Assembly: GCF_002192415.1 (NCBI RefSeq)
Contig: NZ_CP021780.1
Location: 1,178,001-1,242,000, forward strand
DNA: 64,000 nt
Direction of reading: 5' to 3'
Source: Paenibacillus donghaensis
GTDB taxonomy: Bacteria > Bacillota > Bacilli > Paenibacillales > Paenibacillaceae
This document shows, piece after piece, positions 8,677-16,792 of this stretch. Made by a program: the position numbers and the translations under genes. Under the pieces are notes generated by a model, which was not told where the DNA came from, did not search any database, and was given only the letters and a program-made list of their open reading frames with translations. Numbering within the stretch: position 1 is the first letter of the stretch; each line of letters opens with the position of its first letter.

Positions 8677-9621
8677 TTAAGCTATACCCGGCTTCTTGCC
8701 TCTGCGTGATAGTAGATACAGCATGTATCCAATGACATTGGTCAGCAGGAACAGTGCGACCCAGCCAATATTACCGTTGCCTTCATAATAAGCGTTCATG
8801 CTTGCCCAGACCGTAAACAGCAGGCAGTAGCCGCCCAGCAGGAACAATCCCAGACTATAGAAAAAGGTGTAGTTGAAATAGGTGGCCGCCACGCTGACAA
8901 TGAAGGAGTTTTCGTTAATAATCTCAGGCTGCTTAGTGTCAGTAGTTGTATAGCTGGATATATTTAGGATCGTTGTTTTGATGAAGAAATTTGACTCCGG
9001 CCGGGTGTGAGCTTCCCCCTTCATTTCCATATAATGCGAGTTGAAATTGAGCCATTGTTCTGTAGTGGAATCGGCTGCATACATAAACTGTCTCACAGGT
9101 GCTACGCTGGACTGTTGAGCAGGCTCCACGAGAATTCCCTTTACCCCCCAGGTGTCATCCACCCAGTCCTTCAATTTAGCCTGAAGCGGCTCGGATAGAG
9201 TGGTAGTGCCGGGAAGCCCTGCCTCTTGCTCAACCAGCTGATAGGCCTCTGCGGAGAATACATCTATCATCCGTTCATTCCAGACACCGATGATCAGGCC
9301 CAGACAGACTGCGGACAACACCAGCAGGGTAAGGGCACCTCGGAGCACACCGGTTGCAAACCTTCTTTTAATCGTGTAGATTTGCTCGAGTTCCCGTTTC
9401 ACTTCCCCGGCACCGCCAAACTGTGATAACGCTAGCGATACCGCCTGCTGTTCGCTGTTCCCGGCCTGCATATGCTCCAGCGCTCCCGAGATCAGATTGG
9501 CTGTCATCTCCTCGCGGAAATCATTGATTTCTGCAGCCGGTTCATTCATTTGTCTGCACAGCCGGTCGACATAGTCTGTAATCCGGCGGGTAGATTCAGG
9601 GGTTAAGCTCTTCGTTCTCAT
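8677..9621 (-). CDS. Membrane protein with N-terminal HAAS/permease-prefix-type domain
   Basis: 314 residues. Residues 1-85 are helical and soluble (RITDYVDRLCRQMNEP, SQFGGAGEVKREL), resembling the small domain found next to PadR regulators. One membrane helix follows near residue 95, then an extracytoplasmic region of about 130 residues, then two C-terminal helices. Its start overlaps the padR stop by four bases (ATGA), so the two are coupled. Such pairs act as PadR-controlled membrane modules; the signal is unknown. Confidence 0.7.
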   Translation of the reverse strand: MRTKSLTPESTRRITDYVDRLCRQMNEPAAEINDFREEMTANLISGALEHMQAGNSEQQAVSLALSQFGGAGEVKRELEQIYTIKRRFATGVLRGALTLLVLSAVCLGLIIGVWNERMIDVFSAEAYQLVEQEAGLPGTTTLSEPLQAKLKDWVDDTWGVKGILVEPAQQSSVAPVRQFMYAADSTTEQWLNFNSHYMEMKGEAHTRPESNFFIKTTILNISSYTTTDTKQPEIINENSFIVSVAATYFNYTFFYSLGLFLLGGYCLLFTVWASMNAYYEGNGNIGWVALFLLTNVIGYMLYLLSRRGKKPGIA

Positions 9622-9962
9622 GATGGTTTCCCTCCCAATAAAGTATCAATAATGCCGCGGAATACGGACCAGCTTCGCTGGCTGTCCTGCAGCCGTGTTT
9701 CACCCTCTGGCAGCAGCCGGTAATATTTGCGCCGCCCGCCGCCGCTGGATTCATCGTCTTCTCCCCAGAAGGCCTCCAGCAAGCCTTGTTTCTCCAGCCG
9801 TTTCAGCGCCATATACAGCGTAGCTTCTTTAATATCCATTGCGCCGCCGCTGACCTCGCGTACTTTCTTGGCAATTTCATACCCATACATCGGCTTGTCC
9901 TGAAGGAGACTCAGCAGAATGACATCGATATAACCCTTCAACATCTCCTTATCGAAATCCAA
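9618..9962 (-). CDS. PadR family transcriptional regulator
   Basis: 114 residues. The winged helix contains PMYGYEIAKKVREVSGG and EATLYMALKRLEKQGLLEAFW, diagnostic of PadR. It probably represses its own operon with the downstream HAAS-type membrane gene, whose start codon overlaps its stop. Confidence 0.9.
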   Translation of the reverse strand: MDFDKEMLKGYIDVILLSLLQDKPMYGYEIAKKVREVSGGAMDIKEATLYMALKRLEKQGLLEAFWGEDDESSGGGRRKYYRLLPEGETRLQDSQRSWSVFRGIIDTLLGGKPS

Positions 9963-10070
9963 GTAACTATTCCCCCTGTCTGACTACTTCGTATTATTAA
10001 GTACATCATATTATGTTCTGGGATAGATTGCAAGCCAACGGCACCGAATTACCCCACGCACGTGAATTAA

Positions 10071-10250
10071 CGGACTCCATAGCTCTTATTTGGGTATTTT
10101 GGCCATTTTTGGCGGGTTACACGGACTGCATGGCTCTTATTGCAGAATATACGTGTCAAAAGAGACGGGTTTGGAGTAAATAAGGGCGCTGGAGTCCGCT
10201 AATCTCGCAAATGACGGGAAATGGGGCAAATAAGGGTACTGGAGTCCGTA
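10071..10250. repeat. Dispersed intergenic repeat, family B, copy 2
   Basis: Arms CGGACTCCATAGCTCTTATTT and AAATAAGGGCGCTGGAGTCCG, with a second nested pair, match the arrangement at 6284-6462. No gene is supported between 9963 and 10407. Confidence 0.7.
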
Positions 10251-10407
10251 TAGACGTGAGAGAAATCAATACAGGTGAATACTCCCCCAAATACTCTGTG
10301 CACCCGACTTTACGTAATTTTCCCTGAGTGGCATAACTCACAAGCATTATGGAAGATATTGGTTATAATTAACAGTGGTTTGAAATTGATTATAATCCGG
10401 GAGGTAC

Positions 10408-10608
10408 ATGATGTACGAATACAAATTTATAGACATTCCCCTCAAGAAATCCAAGAAAGCGTTGATCGTGACGGAGGCTGATTATCAGGAGCTGATCCGG
10501 AGCCATGCCGCCGAAGGCTGGAGACTGGTGCAAATCTTCGCTCCGATGGGAGATGGACTGTTGATTGCGGATCATTATCAGATTATTCTGGAGCGTAGCG
10601 GCAGCTAG
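10408..10608 (+). CDS. DUF4177 family small protein
   Basis: 66 residues beginning MMYEYKFIDIPL and containing HAAEGWRLVQIFAP, the DUF4177 signature. No membrane segment; function unknown in the family. GGGAGG lies upstream; ATG 10408 and ATG 10411 are both possible starts. It stands alone. Confidence 0.8.
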   Translation: MMYEYKFIDIPLKKSKKALIVTEADYQELIRSHAAEGWRLVQIFAPMGDGLLIADHYQIILERSGS

Positions 10609-10747
10609 GTTACATCAGCAACTGCCCTTGCGACAATTTCATCCATGGAAACAGATGGCTATTCCACAGAGATTATTTTAGAATAGAAGCGTATGGATTA
10701 GCTTATCTTGACCATTCGACAGGACAATCGAGAGGAGAGATTACAGG

Positions 10748-11686
10748 ATGAAATTCCGCAAACTGGGTGGAACCGGATTGAAGGTCAGTGAAATCAGTCT
10801 TGGCAGCTGGCTGACGTATGGAGGTTATGTGGAACGGGAGAATGCCGTGCGGGCGATCGAGACGGCCTATGGGCTCGGAGTCAACTTTTTCGATACAGCC
10901 AATGTATATGAGAGAGGGGCGGCCGAGAAGGTGCTGGGCGAGACGCTGCGCGGCTATCCCCGGGATTCTTATGTGCTGGCGACCAAGGTATACGGCACGA
11001 TGGGCGAAGGTCCCAATGACAGAGGCCTGTCCCGCAAGCATATTACCGAGCAATGCCATGCCAGCTTGAAGCGGCTGGGTGTGGAATATGTCGATATTAT
11101 GTATTGCCACCGCTATGATCCCGAAACGCCGCTGCTCGAAACACTGCGTGCACTGGATGATCTTATCCGCCAGGGCAAAATCTATTATATAGGGGTAAGC
11201 GAGTGGACCGCCGCTCAAATGGTAGACGCGCTGGCTACAGCGGATCGCTATCTGCTGGACCGGATCGTTGTGAACCAGCCGGTATACAATATGTTCAATC
11301 GCTATATTGAGAAAGAGATTCTTCCGCTTGGCGAACGCTGCGGTATCGGACAAGTGGTCTTCTCTCCGCTGGCCCAGGGTCTGCTGACCGGCAAATACAG
11401 CTCGGTCTCCGACTTCCCGGAGGACAGCCGGGCGGCCAAGCTGGACGGAATGCGCAAAGGCATTACCGAGGAGAAGCTGGCGAAGGTTCGCCAATTAGGT
11501 GAAATCGCTGCGGGGCTGGACATCTCCACCTCCAATCTGGCCTTGGCCTGGATTCTGCGTCAGGGAAATGTCGCCAGCGCGCTGGTGGGTGCCAGCAAGC
11601 CGGAGCAGGTTGAAGAGAATGTCAAGGCCTCGGGGATCGAGCTGAGCGCCGAAGTGCTGAAGCAGATTGAAGATATTCTGGTCTGA
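10748..11686 (+). CDS. Aldo/keto reductase
   Basis: 312-residue TIM-barrel NADPH-dependent oxidoreductase close to the potassium-channel beta-subunit-like group. The catalytic tetrad is visible: D49, Y54, K80 and H121 in FFDTANVYERG, LATKVYG and MYCHRYD. The C-terminal WILRQGNVASALVGASKPEQ is the cofactor-binding end. AGGAGAG lies upstream of ATG 10748. Substrate unknown; single-gene unit. Confidence 0.92.
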   Translation: MKFRKLGGTGLKVSEISLGSWLTYGGYVERENAVRAIETAYGLGVNFFDTANVYERGAAEKVLGETLRGYPRDSYVLATKVYGTMGEGPNDRGLSRKHITEQCHASLKRLGVEYVDIMYCHRYDPETPLLETLRALDDLIRQGKIYYIGVSEWTAAQMVDALATADRYLLDRIVVNQPVYNMFNRYIEKEILPLGERCGIGQVVFSPLAQGLLTGKYSSVSDFPEDSRAAKLDGMRKGITEEKLAKVRQLGEIAAGLDISTSNLALAWILRQGNVASALVGASKPEQVEENVKASGIELSAEVLKQIEDILV

Positions 11687-11785
11687 ACCTGTGTAACGGC
11701 AAGGCCTATGAAAGGTTGTGGTATGATTCAGGTTATTCTGAATATACTCTACTACCTAAATCATAGTAAAAAAGGAGTCCTGGCC

Positions 11786-12445
11786 ATGCCTACACATCCC
11801 TTTGTTTCCCGGTTTTTTGTGAATACCGATGCGCGCTGTGAGTCGCTGATCTACGATTTGCCGCCAAGCTGGTGGAGCCGTCCTTATGAATACGAATGGA
11901 GCCTCAATTTTATTTCTCCGCACGGTGCGGTGCTGGATGCGGCTTGCGGGATATCCCATCCGCTCAAATTTCATCTGGCCAGCGTCTGTGCCGAGGTTCA
12001 CGCCTGTGATATGGATGCTCGAATCGCTTCCTGGGATGCCGTGATACAGGAGGTCAGTGATGATATAGGACCGGAAGCTGCCCGGCAGGTCAAAACGTCA
12101 AGAACAGGCAATCTGAAGCTGCAGCAGGCCAATCTGACCGAGCTTCCTTATGAGGATGAGAGCTTTGATACTATTTTCTGCATCTCTGTACTGGAGCATC
12201 TGACCCATGAGGACACCGTAGGCACATTGCGGGAGTTCCACCGGACCCTGAATGGCGAGGGGCTGCTGGTGCTGACCTTCGACTACCCGACAGTAAATCT
12301 GCCAGTTATGAACCAACTGCTGCTGGAAGCGGGGTTCGTGTATTGGGGCGAGACGGATTTTGAACTGCCGGCAGATGCGGTAGGAACAGACCTGTGGGGC
12401 GGGCTCAACTGTTTCAGAGCTGTGCTCAAAAAAGCTGAGGAATAG
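11786..12445 (+). CDS. Class I SAM-dependent methyltransferase
   Basis: 219 residues. Motif I is VLDAACGISHPL (residues 49-60), followed by an acidic residue in HACDMDARI and by DTIFCISVLEHL as the post-motif region. AAAGGAG lies 8 bases upstream of ATG 11786; an in-frame ATG at 11708 has no such site. Substrate cannot be told from sequence. Confidence 0.85.
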   Translation: MPTHPFVSRFFVNTDARCESLIYDLPPSWWSRPYEYEWSLNFISPHGAVLDAACGISHPLKFHLASVCAEVHACDMDARIASWDAVIQEVSDDIGPEAARQVKTSRTGNLKLQQANLTELPYEDESFDTIFCISVLEHLTHEDTVGTLREFHRTLNGEGLLVLTFDYPTVNLPVMNQLLLEAGFVYWGETDFELPADAVGTDLWGGLNCFRAVLKKAEE

Positions 12446-12523
12446 TACCAGCCTCTCATTTGGATAGGGCCTCCAGTTATAGTAGAATAGGGTGGAACGT
12501 ACTGATGACAGGAGGGTATTCTG

Positions 12524-12991
12524 ATGGGAATGACAGGACAATATTTGGCGGTGACTTCAGAGGTGCTTCAGTCCATTCGGAGTGAGGAGGTTAGCATCCA
12601 CAGTCTGGAAACGGGTCTGGATATCGATAAATCGTGGCAAGCGCTGCATTATGTGCTCTGTGGAACGATTGCCGACGGCGAGCCGCCGCTTGGGTTGATT
12701 GTGCCGATGTCGGGCAGCCATTATATCGGGCATCTGTCAGACATGGATGTGTTCGCACTGAGTCCAACTGAAGTGGAGGAAGCCCTGTCTGCGGTAGAGA
12801 AGATCACGGCGGCAGAGCTGAAGGAGCAATATGATTTTGCCGATCTGCTCGAGCAAGGGGTGTATCCTGTGATGGAGGATGAGGACCCGGAAGCGTTTTT
12901 TGAGTATATTTATGAGCACTTTACAGCCATCCGCGATTTCTACGCTAAAGTGACTGCTGAAGGCAAGCAAATTTTATTTTATATCTTTTGA
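12524..12991 (+). CDS. DUF1877 (YfbM-like) family protein
   Basis: 155 residues with the family's MGMTGQYLAVTSEVL start, DIDKSWQALHYVLCG and LSPTEVEEALSAVEKI. Soluble and acidic. AGGAGGG precedes ATG 12524. Function of the family is unknown. Confidence 0.85.
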   Translation: MGMTGQYLAVTSEVLQSIRSEEVSIHSLETGLDIDKSWQALHYVLCGTIADGEPPLGLIVPMSGSHYIGHLSDMDVFALSPTEVEEALSAVEKITAAELKEQYDFADLLEQGVYPVMEDEDPEAFFEYIYEHFTAIRDFYAKVTAEGKQILFYIF

Positions 12992-13030
12992 GTACAACTA
13001 CAGCTTAGGCAATAGCCCAGAAGGAGTTTA

Positions 13031-14080
13031 TTGATTTTGCGCAAATTTCTTATGTTTACCTTGGCGTTGCTCCTGCTGCTTCCAGCTGCATTTAGCACTG
13101 AACCTTCGGTGGCTTCCAGTGCGACGCCGGCGGTTAAGGACAACATCAAGCTTACCTTTGCCGGTGATATCCTGCTGGATGGATTCGTGGGGGACCAGAT
13201 TGCCAAATACGGGGTGAATTTCCCGTTTGCCAAGGTGACCCCTGTGCTGAAGCAGGCCGATATGGCCTTCGCCAATCTGGAGACGCCGGTCTCCAATAGA
13301 GGCAGTGCTGCCCAGAAGGCCTTTGCATTCCGCTCGAAGCCGTCGGCACTTGCCGGTCTGCAGTATGCCGGGATTGACGGTGTTACCGTTGCCAACAATC
13401 ATATTCTCGACTATGGCCGGAATGCGATGCTGGATACACTGACTTATCTGGATCAATACAAGATTGGTCGCACAGGCGCGGGCAAGAATCTGGACGAGGC
13501 GTTTAAGCCTTACACCCAGACCATCAAAGGCAAAACCGTTGCCGTACTTGGTGTCAGCCGGGTACTGTCCAGTCCGGACTGGTATGCAGGCAAGAACAAA
13601 CCCGGTGCAGCTTCGGCATACACCCTGGAGCCTATGCTGAGCGTGATTAAGCAGTCGGCCAAGGTCAATGACTACACGGTGGTGTATATCCACTGGAACC
13701 AGGAGTTTAAGGATTACCCGGAGAAATATGCCCGTACGATGGCCAAACAGATGATCGACAGCGGGGCCGACATTATTATCGGCTCACACAGCCATTGTCT
13801 GATGGGGATTGAATATTACAAAAACAAACCGATTTACTATTCGCTCGGCAACTTTGTGTTCAACCGCTCGACGCGCGGCGGCGACAAGACGCTGAATTCC
13901 ATGCTGGTCGATTTCGAGCTGGACGGTTCCAAGATCACCAGCCGGATCACACCAGTCAAAATCATCGGCGGACAGCCGAACTTCATGGGCGAAGCGTACA
14001 ATAAGCAGACGATCCAGCTGCTGAACAAGCTTTCCTTCAACGCACGCATTGCTGCGGACGGCAAGGTGACGCAGAAATAA
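13031..14080 (+). CDS. CapA family (poly-gamma-glutamate synthesis-type) metallophosphatase-like protein
   Basis: Begins with a signal peptide (LMFTLALLLLLPAAF), then a CapA domain: LTFAGDILLDG, ADMAFANLETPV, DGVTVANNHILDYG, VVYIHWNQEFKDYPE, DIIIGSHSHCLMGIEYY and YYSLGNFVFN. These hold the Asp, Asn and His ligands of the calcineurin-like fold. 349 residues, exported. Start is a TTG after AAGGAG, at 13031 or 13037. It stands alone, without capB/capC, so a role in capsule synthesis is not supported here. Confidence 0.87.
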   Translation: MILRKFLMFTLALLLLLPAAFSTEPSVASSATPAVKDNIKLTFAGDILLDGFVGDQIAKYGVNFPFAKVTPVLKQADMAFANLETPVSNRGSAAQKAFAFRSKPSALAGLQYAGIDGVTVANNHILDYGRNAMLDTLTYLDQYKIGRTGAGKNLDEAFKPYTQTIKGKTVAVLGVSRVLSSPDWYAGKNKPGAASAYTLEPMLSVIKQSAKVNDYTVVYIHWNQEFKDYPEKYARTMAKQMIDSGADIIIGSHSHCLMGIEYYKNKPIYYSLGNFVFNRSTRGGDKTLNSMLVDFELDGSKITSRITPVKIIGGQPNFMGEAYNKQTIQLLNKLSFNARIAADGKVTQK

Positions 14081-14145
14081 ATGCATGAAGCGCTACTACT
14101 TAGGTCTCTCTGATGATGTAGAAGGCTACATGGGTGCTTCCAGAG

Positions 14146-14340
14146 GAATTAGATGCAAAAGTGCATTTAATTTCAGCTGGATTTCCTGTTATTGGGCAAA
14201 GAAGTGCGAATCTGCAACTATTTTCGAGTAAATTGCTTGTTTCTCGCTCAGAATCGGATATTAAGTGCGTTATCGCACTTATTTACTCCAAAACGGAAAA
14301 AAACGGAAAATTAGATGCAGATTCGCAACTAATTCAGTGG
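14146..14340. repeat. Dispersed intergenic repeat, family A, copy 1
   Basis: Repeated short hairpins of the type TTAGATGC...GCAACTAA, plus TTTCGAGTAAA and TTTACTCCAAAACGG. The same order appears at 28826-29023 and 49256-49413, and inverted at 22497-22707. Confidence 0.8.
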
Positions 14341-14400
14341 ATTGGACAGATGTGGCGATCAGACTTACGTGCTCTTATCCTTAGATCCAGAGGAAGAATT

Positions 14401-14441
14401 AATACAGTTCCAAGCCCGTGTTGCGGCCTTGGAACTGTATT
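14401..14441. terminator. Strong hairpin terminator
   Basis: A perfect 14-bp stem (AATACAGTTCCAAG with its complement) and a 13-base loop, followed by a T-rich run. Confidence 0.8.
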
Positions 14442-14633
14442 TTTTATTTTTTAGGAAATTATAATTTTCTTAATTCTGCGGATAAAGCATGTATCCAGTG
14501 CATGAAATTCAGGTCTTGCGCATTCCGCAGGAGCAGCCCGCCCTTGGAAGGGAGGGTTTGGGTGGGTTCTTCGAAACGCGGGAACGGGGAAGGAACTTAT
14601 GAAACGGACAACCAGGCGCTACATTTAACGATA

Positions 14634-14670
14634 AAACCGGCAGGTCCGCCAATGTGGGGCCTGCCGGTTT
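14634..14670. terminator. Hairpin, possible terminator
   Basis: AAACCGGCAGG pairs perfectly with CCTGCCGGTTT. No coding gene is supported between 14081 and 14879. Confidence 0.5.
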
Positions 14671-14774
14671 ATGTGGAAATATAAGACCCCCATGCCGCTG
14701 CGCGGCACCACTGAGCAATGTAATTGCGCGTGCCATCGCGTGATTACAGAGCAGAATGTATAGATTCTACGCTA

Positions 14775-14845
14775 TAAATTATCCTTCTATTTCTCGCAGA
14801 AACGGATGCCGCCTCTCGCAGAGGTCGGCGATGCCGTTTCTTCTT
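14775..14845 (-). terminator. Terminator-like hairpin after the sugar permease operon
   Basis: AGAAACGGATGCCGCCTCT pairs with AGAGGTCGGCGATGCCGTTTC. A related sequence, including the flanking ATCCTTCTATTT, is at 28083-28140 after the ferredoxin gene, so this is a repeated terminator module. Confidence 0.6.
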
Positions 14846-14879
14846 ATTGTGGAGCCAGGCGAACAGGCTCTCACATACG

Positions 14880-15716
14880 TCAGCCCTTAACCGCCCCGGC
14901 GACAACTCCCTTGACGATATATTTCTGCAGGAAGATGAACACTACGATGGAAGGCAGCACAGCCATCACCATGGCGGTCATTGCATATTGCCAATCCGAG
15001 GTATATTGGCCGACAAAGGTATAGGCGACCAGCGTCAGTGTTTTGGTATCAGGTGAGCCATTAACCATCAGCAGCGGCAACAGGAAGTCATTCCAGATCC
15101 ACATCACATCGATAATGACGATGGTGGTGGTCACGGACTTCAGCAGCGGGAAGATGACACTGAAGAACAGCCGGAAGCCGGAAGCTCCGTCGATTGTAGC
15201 GCTCTCATCAATCTCTGCCGGAATCCCCTTGACGAACCCATGGTAGATGAACACAGCCAGCGGAGCGCCGAAACCCCAGTAGAGCAGGCCCAGTCCCCAG
15301 GTGCTCTCGGACAGATGAAAGCTCTTGGAGATTTGCAGCACGGTCAGCATAATCGATTGGAACGGAATCAGCATCGGCATGATGCAGATGAAGTAGAGAA
15401 TGCCGCTCAGCTTCGACTTGGTGCGGGCCAGCTTATAGGCTGCGATCGAGGAGATTAGCACAATTCCTACCAGACCGACAACGGTAATGACCAGGTTGTT
15501 CATGAACAGACGGGGATAGTTAATGAACTCCCATACATAAGTGTAATTGCTGAAGGTCAGCGACTTGGGGAGGGCGATGACGTCGGTCATGACCTCGCCG
15601 AAGCTTTTGAAAGAGTTGATAATCGTCAGGAACAGCGGGTACAGGAACAGCAGGGAGAGAAGCACCATAACTACTTCCGTGATGATCCGGCCCGGACTCC
15701 ATTTCATTCTTGTCAT
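14880..15716 (-). CDS. Carbohydrate ABC transporter permease (MalG/GanQ type)
   Basis: 278 residues, six membrane helices. The cytoplasmic EAA loop that contacts the ATPase is IPAEIDESATIDGASGFRLF, normal for CUT1 transporters. The start overlaps the stop of the partner permease (TAATG), so the pair is co-translated. With the permease upstream and the binding protein at 20399 it should form an oligosaccharide importer. The ATPase is not encoded nearby; a shared MsmX-type ATPase would be needed. Confidence 0.92.
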   Translation of the reverse strand: MTRMKWSPGRIITEVVMVLLSLLFLYPLFLTIINSFKSFGEVMTDVIALPKSLTFSNYTYVWEFINYPRLFMNNLVITVVGLVGIVLISSIAAYKLARTKSKLSGILYFICIMPMLIPFQSIMLTVLQISKSFHLSESTWGLGLLYWGFGAPLAVFIYHGFVKGIPAEIDESATIDGASGFRLFFSVIFPLLKSVTTTIVIIDVMWIWNDFLLPLLMVNGSPDTKTLTLVAYTFVGQYTSDWQYAMTAMVMAVLPSIVVFIFLQKYIVKGVVAGAVKG

Positions 15717-16606
15717 TAGGCTTCCACCTCTCTGCGTTTGAAGAAGGCCAGCTGCAGGATCGTCACCACAAGCACAGCAAGGAACAGGATCAGCGCTTTG
15801 GCGGTGCCATAGCCGTACAGATTGTTCTGGAAGGTATCGCGGTAGATATCATAAGCAATACTGTAGGTTGTGCCGCCGGGACCGCCGCCGGTCAGAGACA
15901 GGATGACATCGAACACCTTGATCGAGTTGGTCAGAGCCATAAATACCGAAATGGTTATCGACGGGGCGAGCAGCGGCAGCGTGATGCTGAAGAATTTGCG
16001 GAAGGCCCCAGCGCCGTCTACGGTAGCGGCTTCCTTGAGATCATCGGGTACCGACTGTAGCCCGGCGATATAAATGACAAGGTAGAAACCAATCGATTGC
16101 CAGATCGAAACGGCCAGGATGGAGATGAACGCCAGCCCCGGCGTCCCCAGCCAGCTTAAGGCAAAGACGGACCAGCCGGTGCTTTCGCCAAGTGAATTGA
16201 AGCCCTGCATGAAGATGAATTTCCAGATGAAGCCGACAATCACCAGACTGAGGATATAAGGAATGAAAAAGGCGGCTCTCAGCCACGGGGTCGTCTTCAG
16301 CTTCATGTCCAGCACCAGAGCCAGCAGGATGGCCAGCACGTTGACGATCACAATGTAGAGCAGGGCGTACTTAATCGTGAACCAGGCAGAGCTGGCGAAG
16401 TTGGCATCGCCCATCAGAATCTGCTTGAAATTATCCAGCCCGACAAATACGGGATTCTTCGAGATTCCATTCCATTTGGTCAGTGAATAACGGATGGTCA
16501 TGGCGAACGGAATGTAGAAGGCCACGGCGATGCACAGGAGAACCGGAAATGTAAATAATCCGAATTCTGCTTTCACGCGCCATCTTTTTCCAGGATTTTT
16601 GAACAT
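15716..16606 (-). CDS. Carbohydrate ABC transporter permease (MalF/LacF type)
   Basis: 296 residues, six membrane helices, EAA loop VPDDLKEAATVDGAGAFRKF, and the MalF-type N-terminus LFTFPVLLCIAVAFYIPFAMTIRYSLTKW. AGAGGTG precedes ATG 16606. First gene of the minus-strand permease operon, divergent from the sensor-kinase gene, so control by that two-component pair is likely. Confidence 0.92.
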   Translation of the reverse strand: MFKNPGKRWRVKAEFGLFTFPVLLCIAVAFYIPFAMTIRYSLTKWNGISKNPVFVGLDNFKQILMGDANFASSAWFTIKYALLYIVIVNVLAILLALVLDMKLKTTPWLRAAFFIPYILSLVIVGFIWKFIFMQGFNSLGESTGWSVFALSWLGTPGLAFISILAVSIWQSIGFYLVIYIAGLQSVPDDLKEAATVDGAGAFRKFFSITLPLLAPSITISVFMALTNSIKVFDVILSLTGGGPGGTTYSIAYDIYRDTFQNNLYGYGTAKALILFLAVLVVTILQLAFFKRREVEA

Positions 16607-16792
16607 GGCTGCACCTCTTTATCTTTTTGAGTGAAGGGAGTATGTTAGGCTATATTGTGTATTATAGGGCAGTCTCTTATACGTCTAAATGGATTTAAGA
16701 GTACAGTTAAGGGTAAAAAGGTGAACTGAAATGGCGCAAGGGAGGCTGACGTTATCATCAGAAAAATAAGGCTCAGGCTGCTTGGTCCGCTG

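Noticed and set aside
13028..13693. Long minus-strand frame inside the CapA-like gene
   Set aside because: Antisense of a well supported gene and no recognisable domain.
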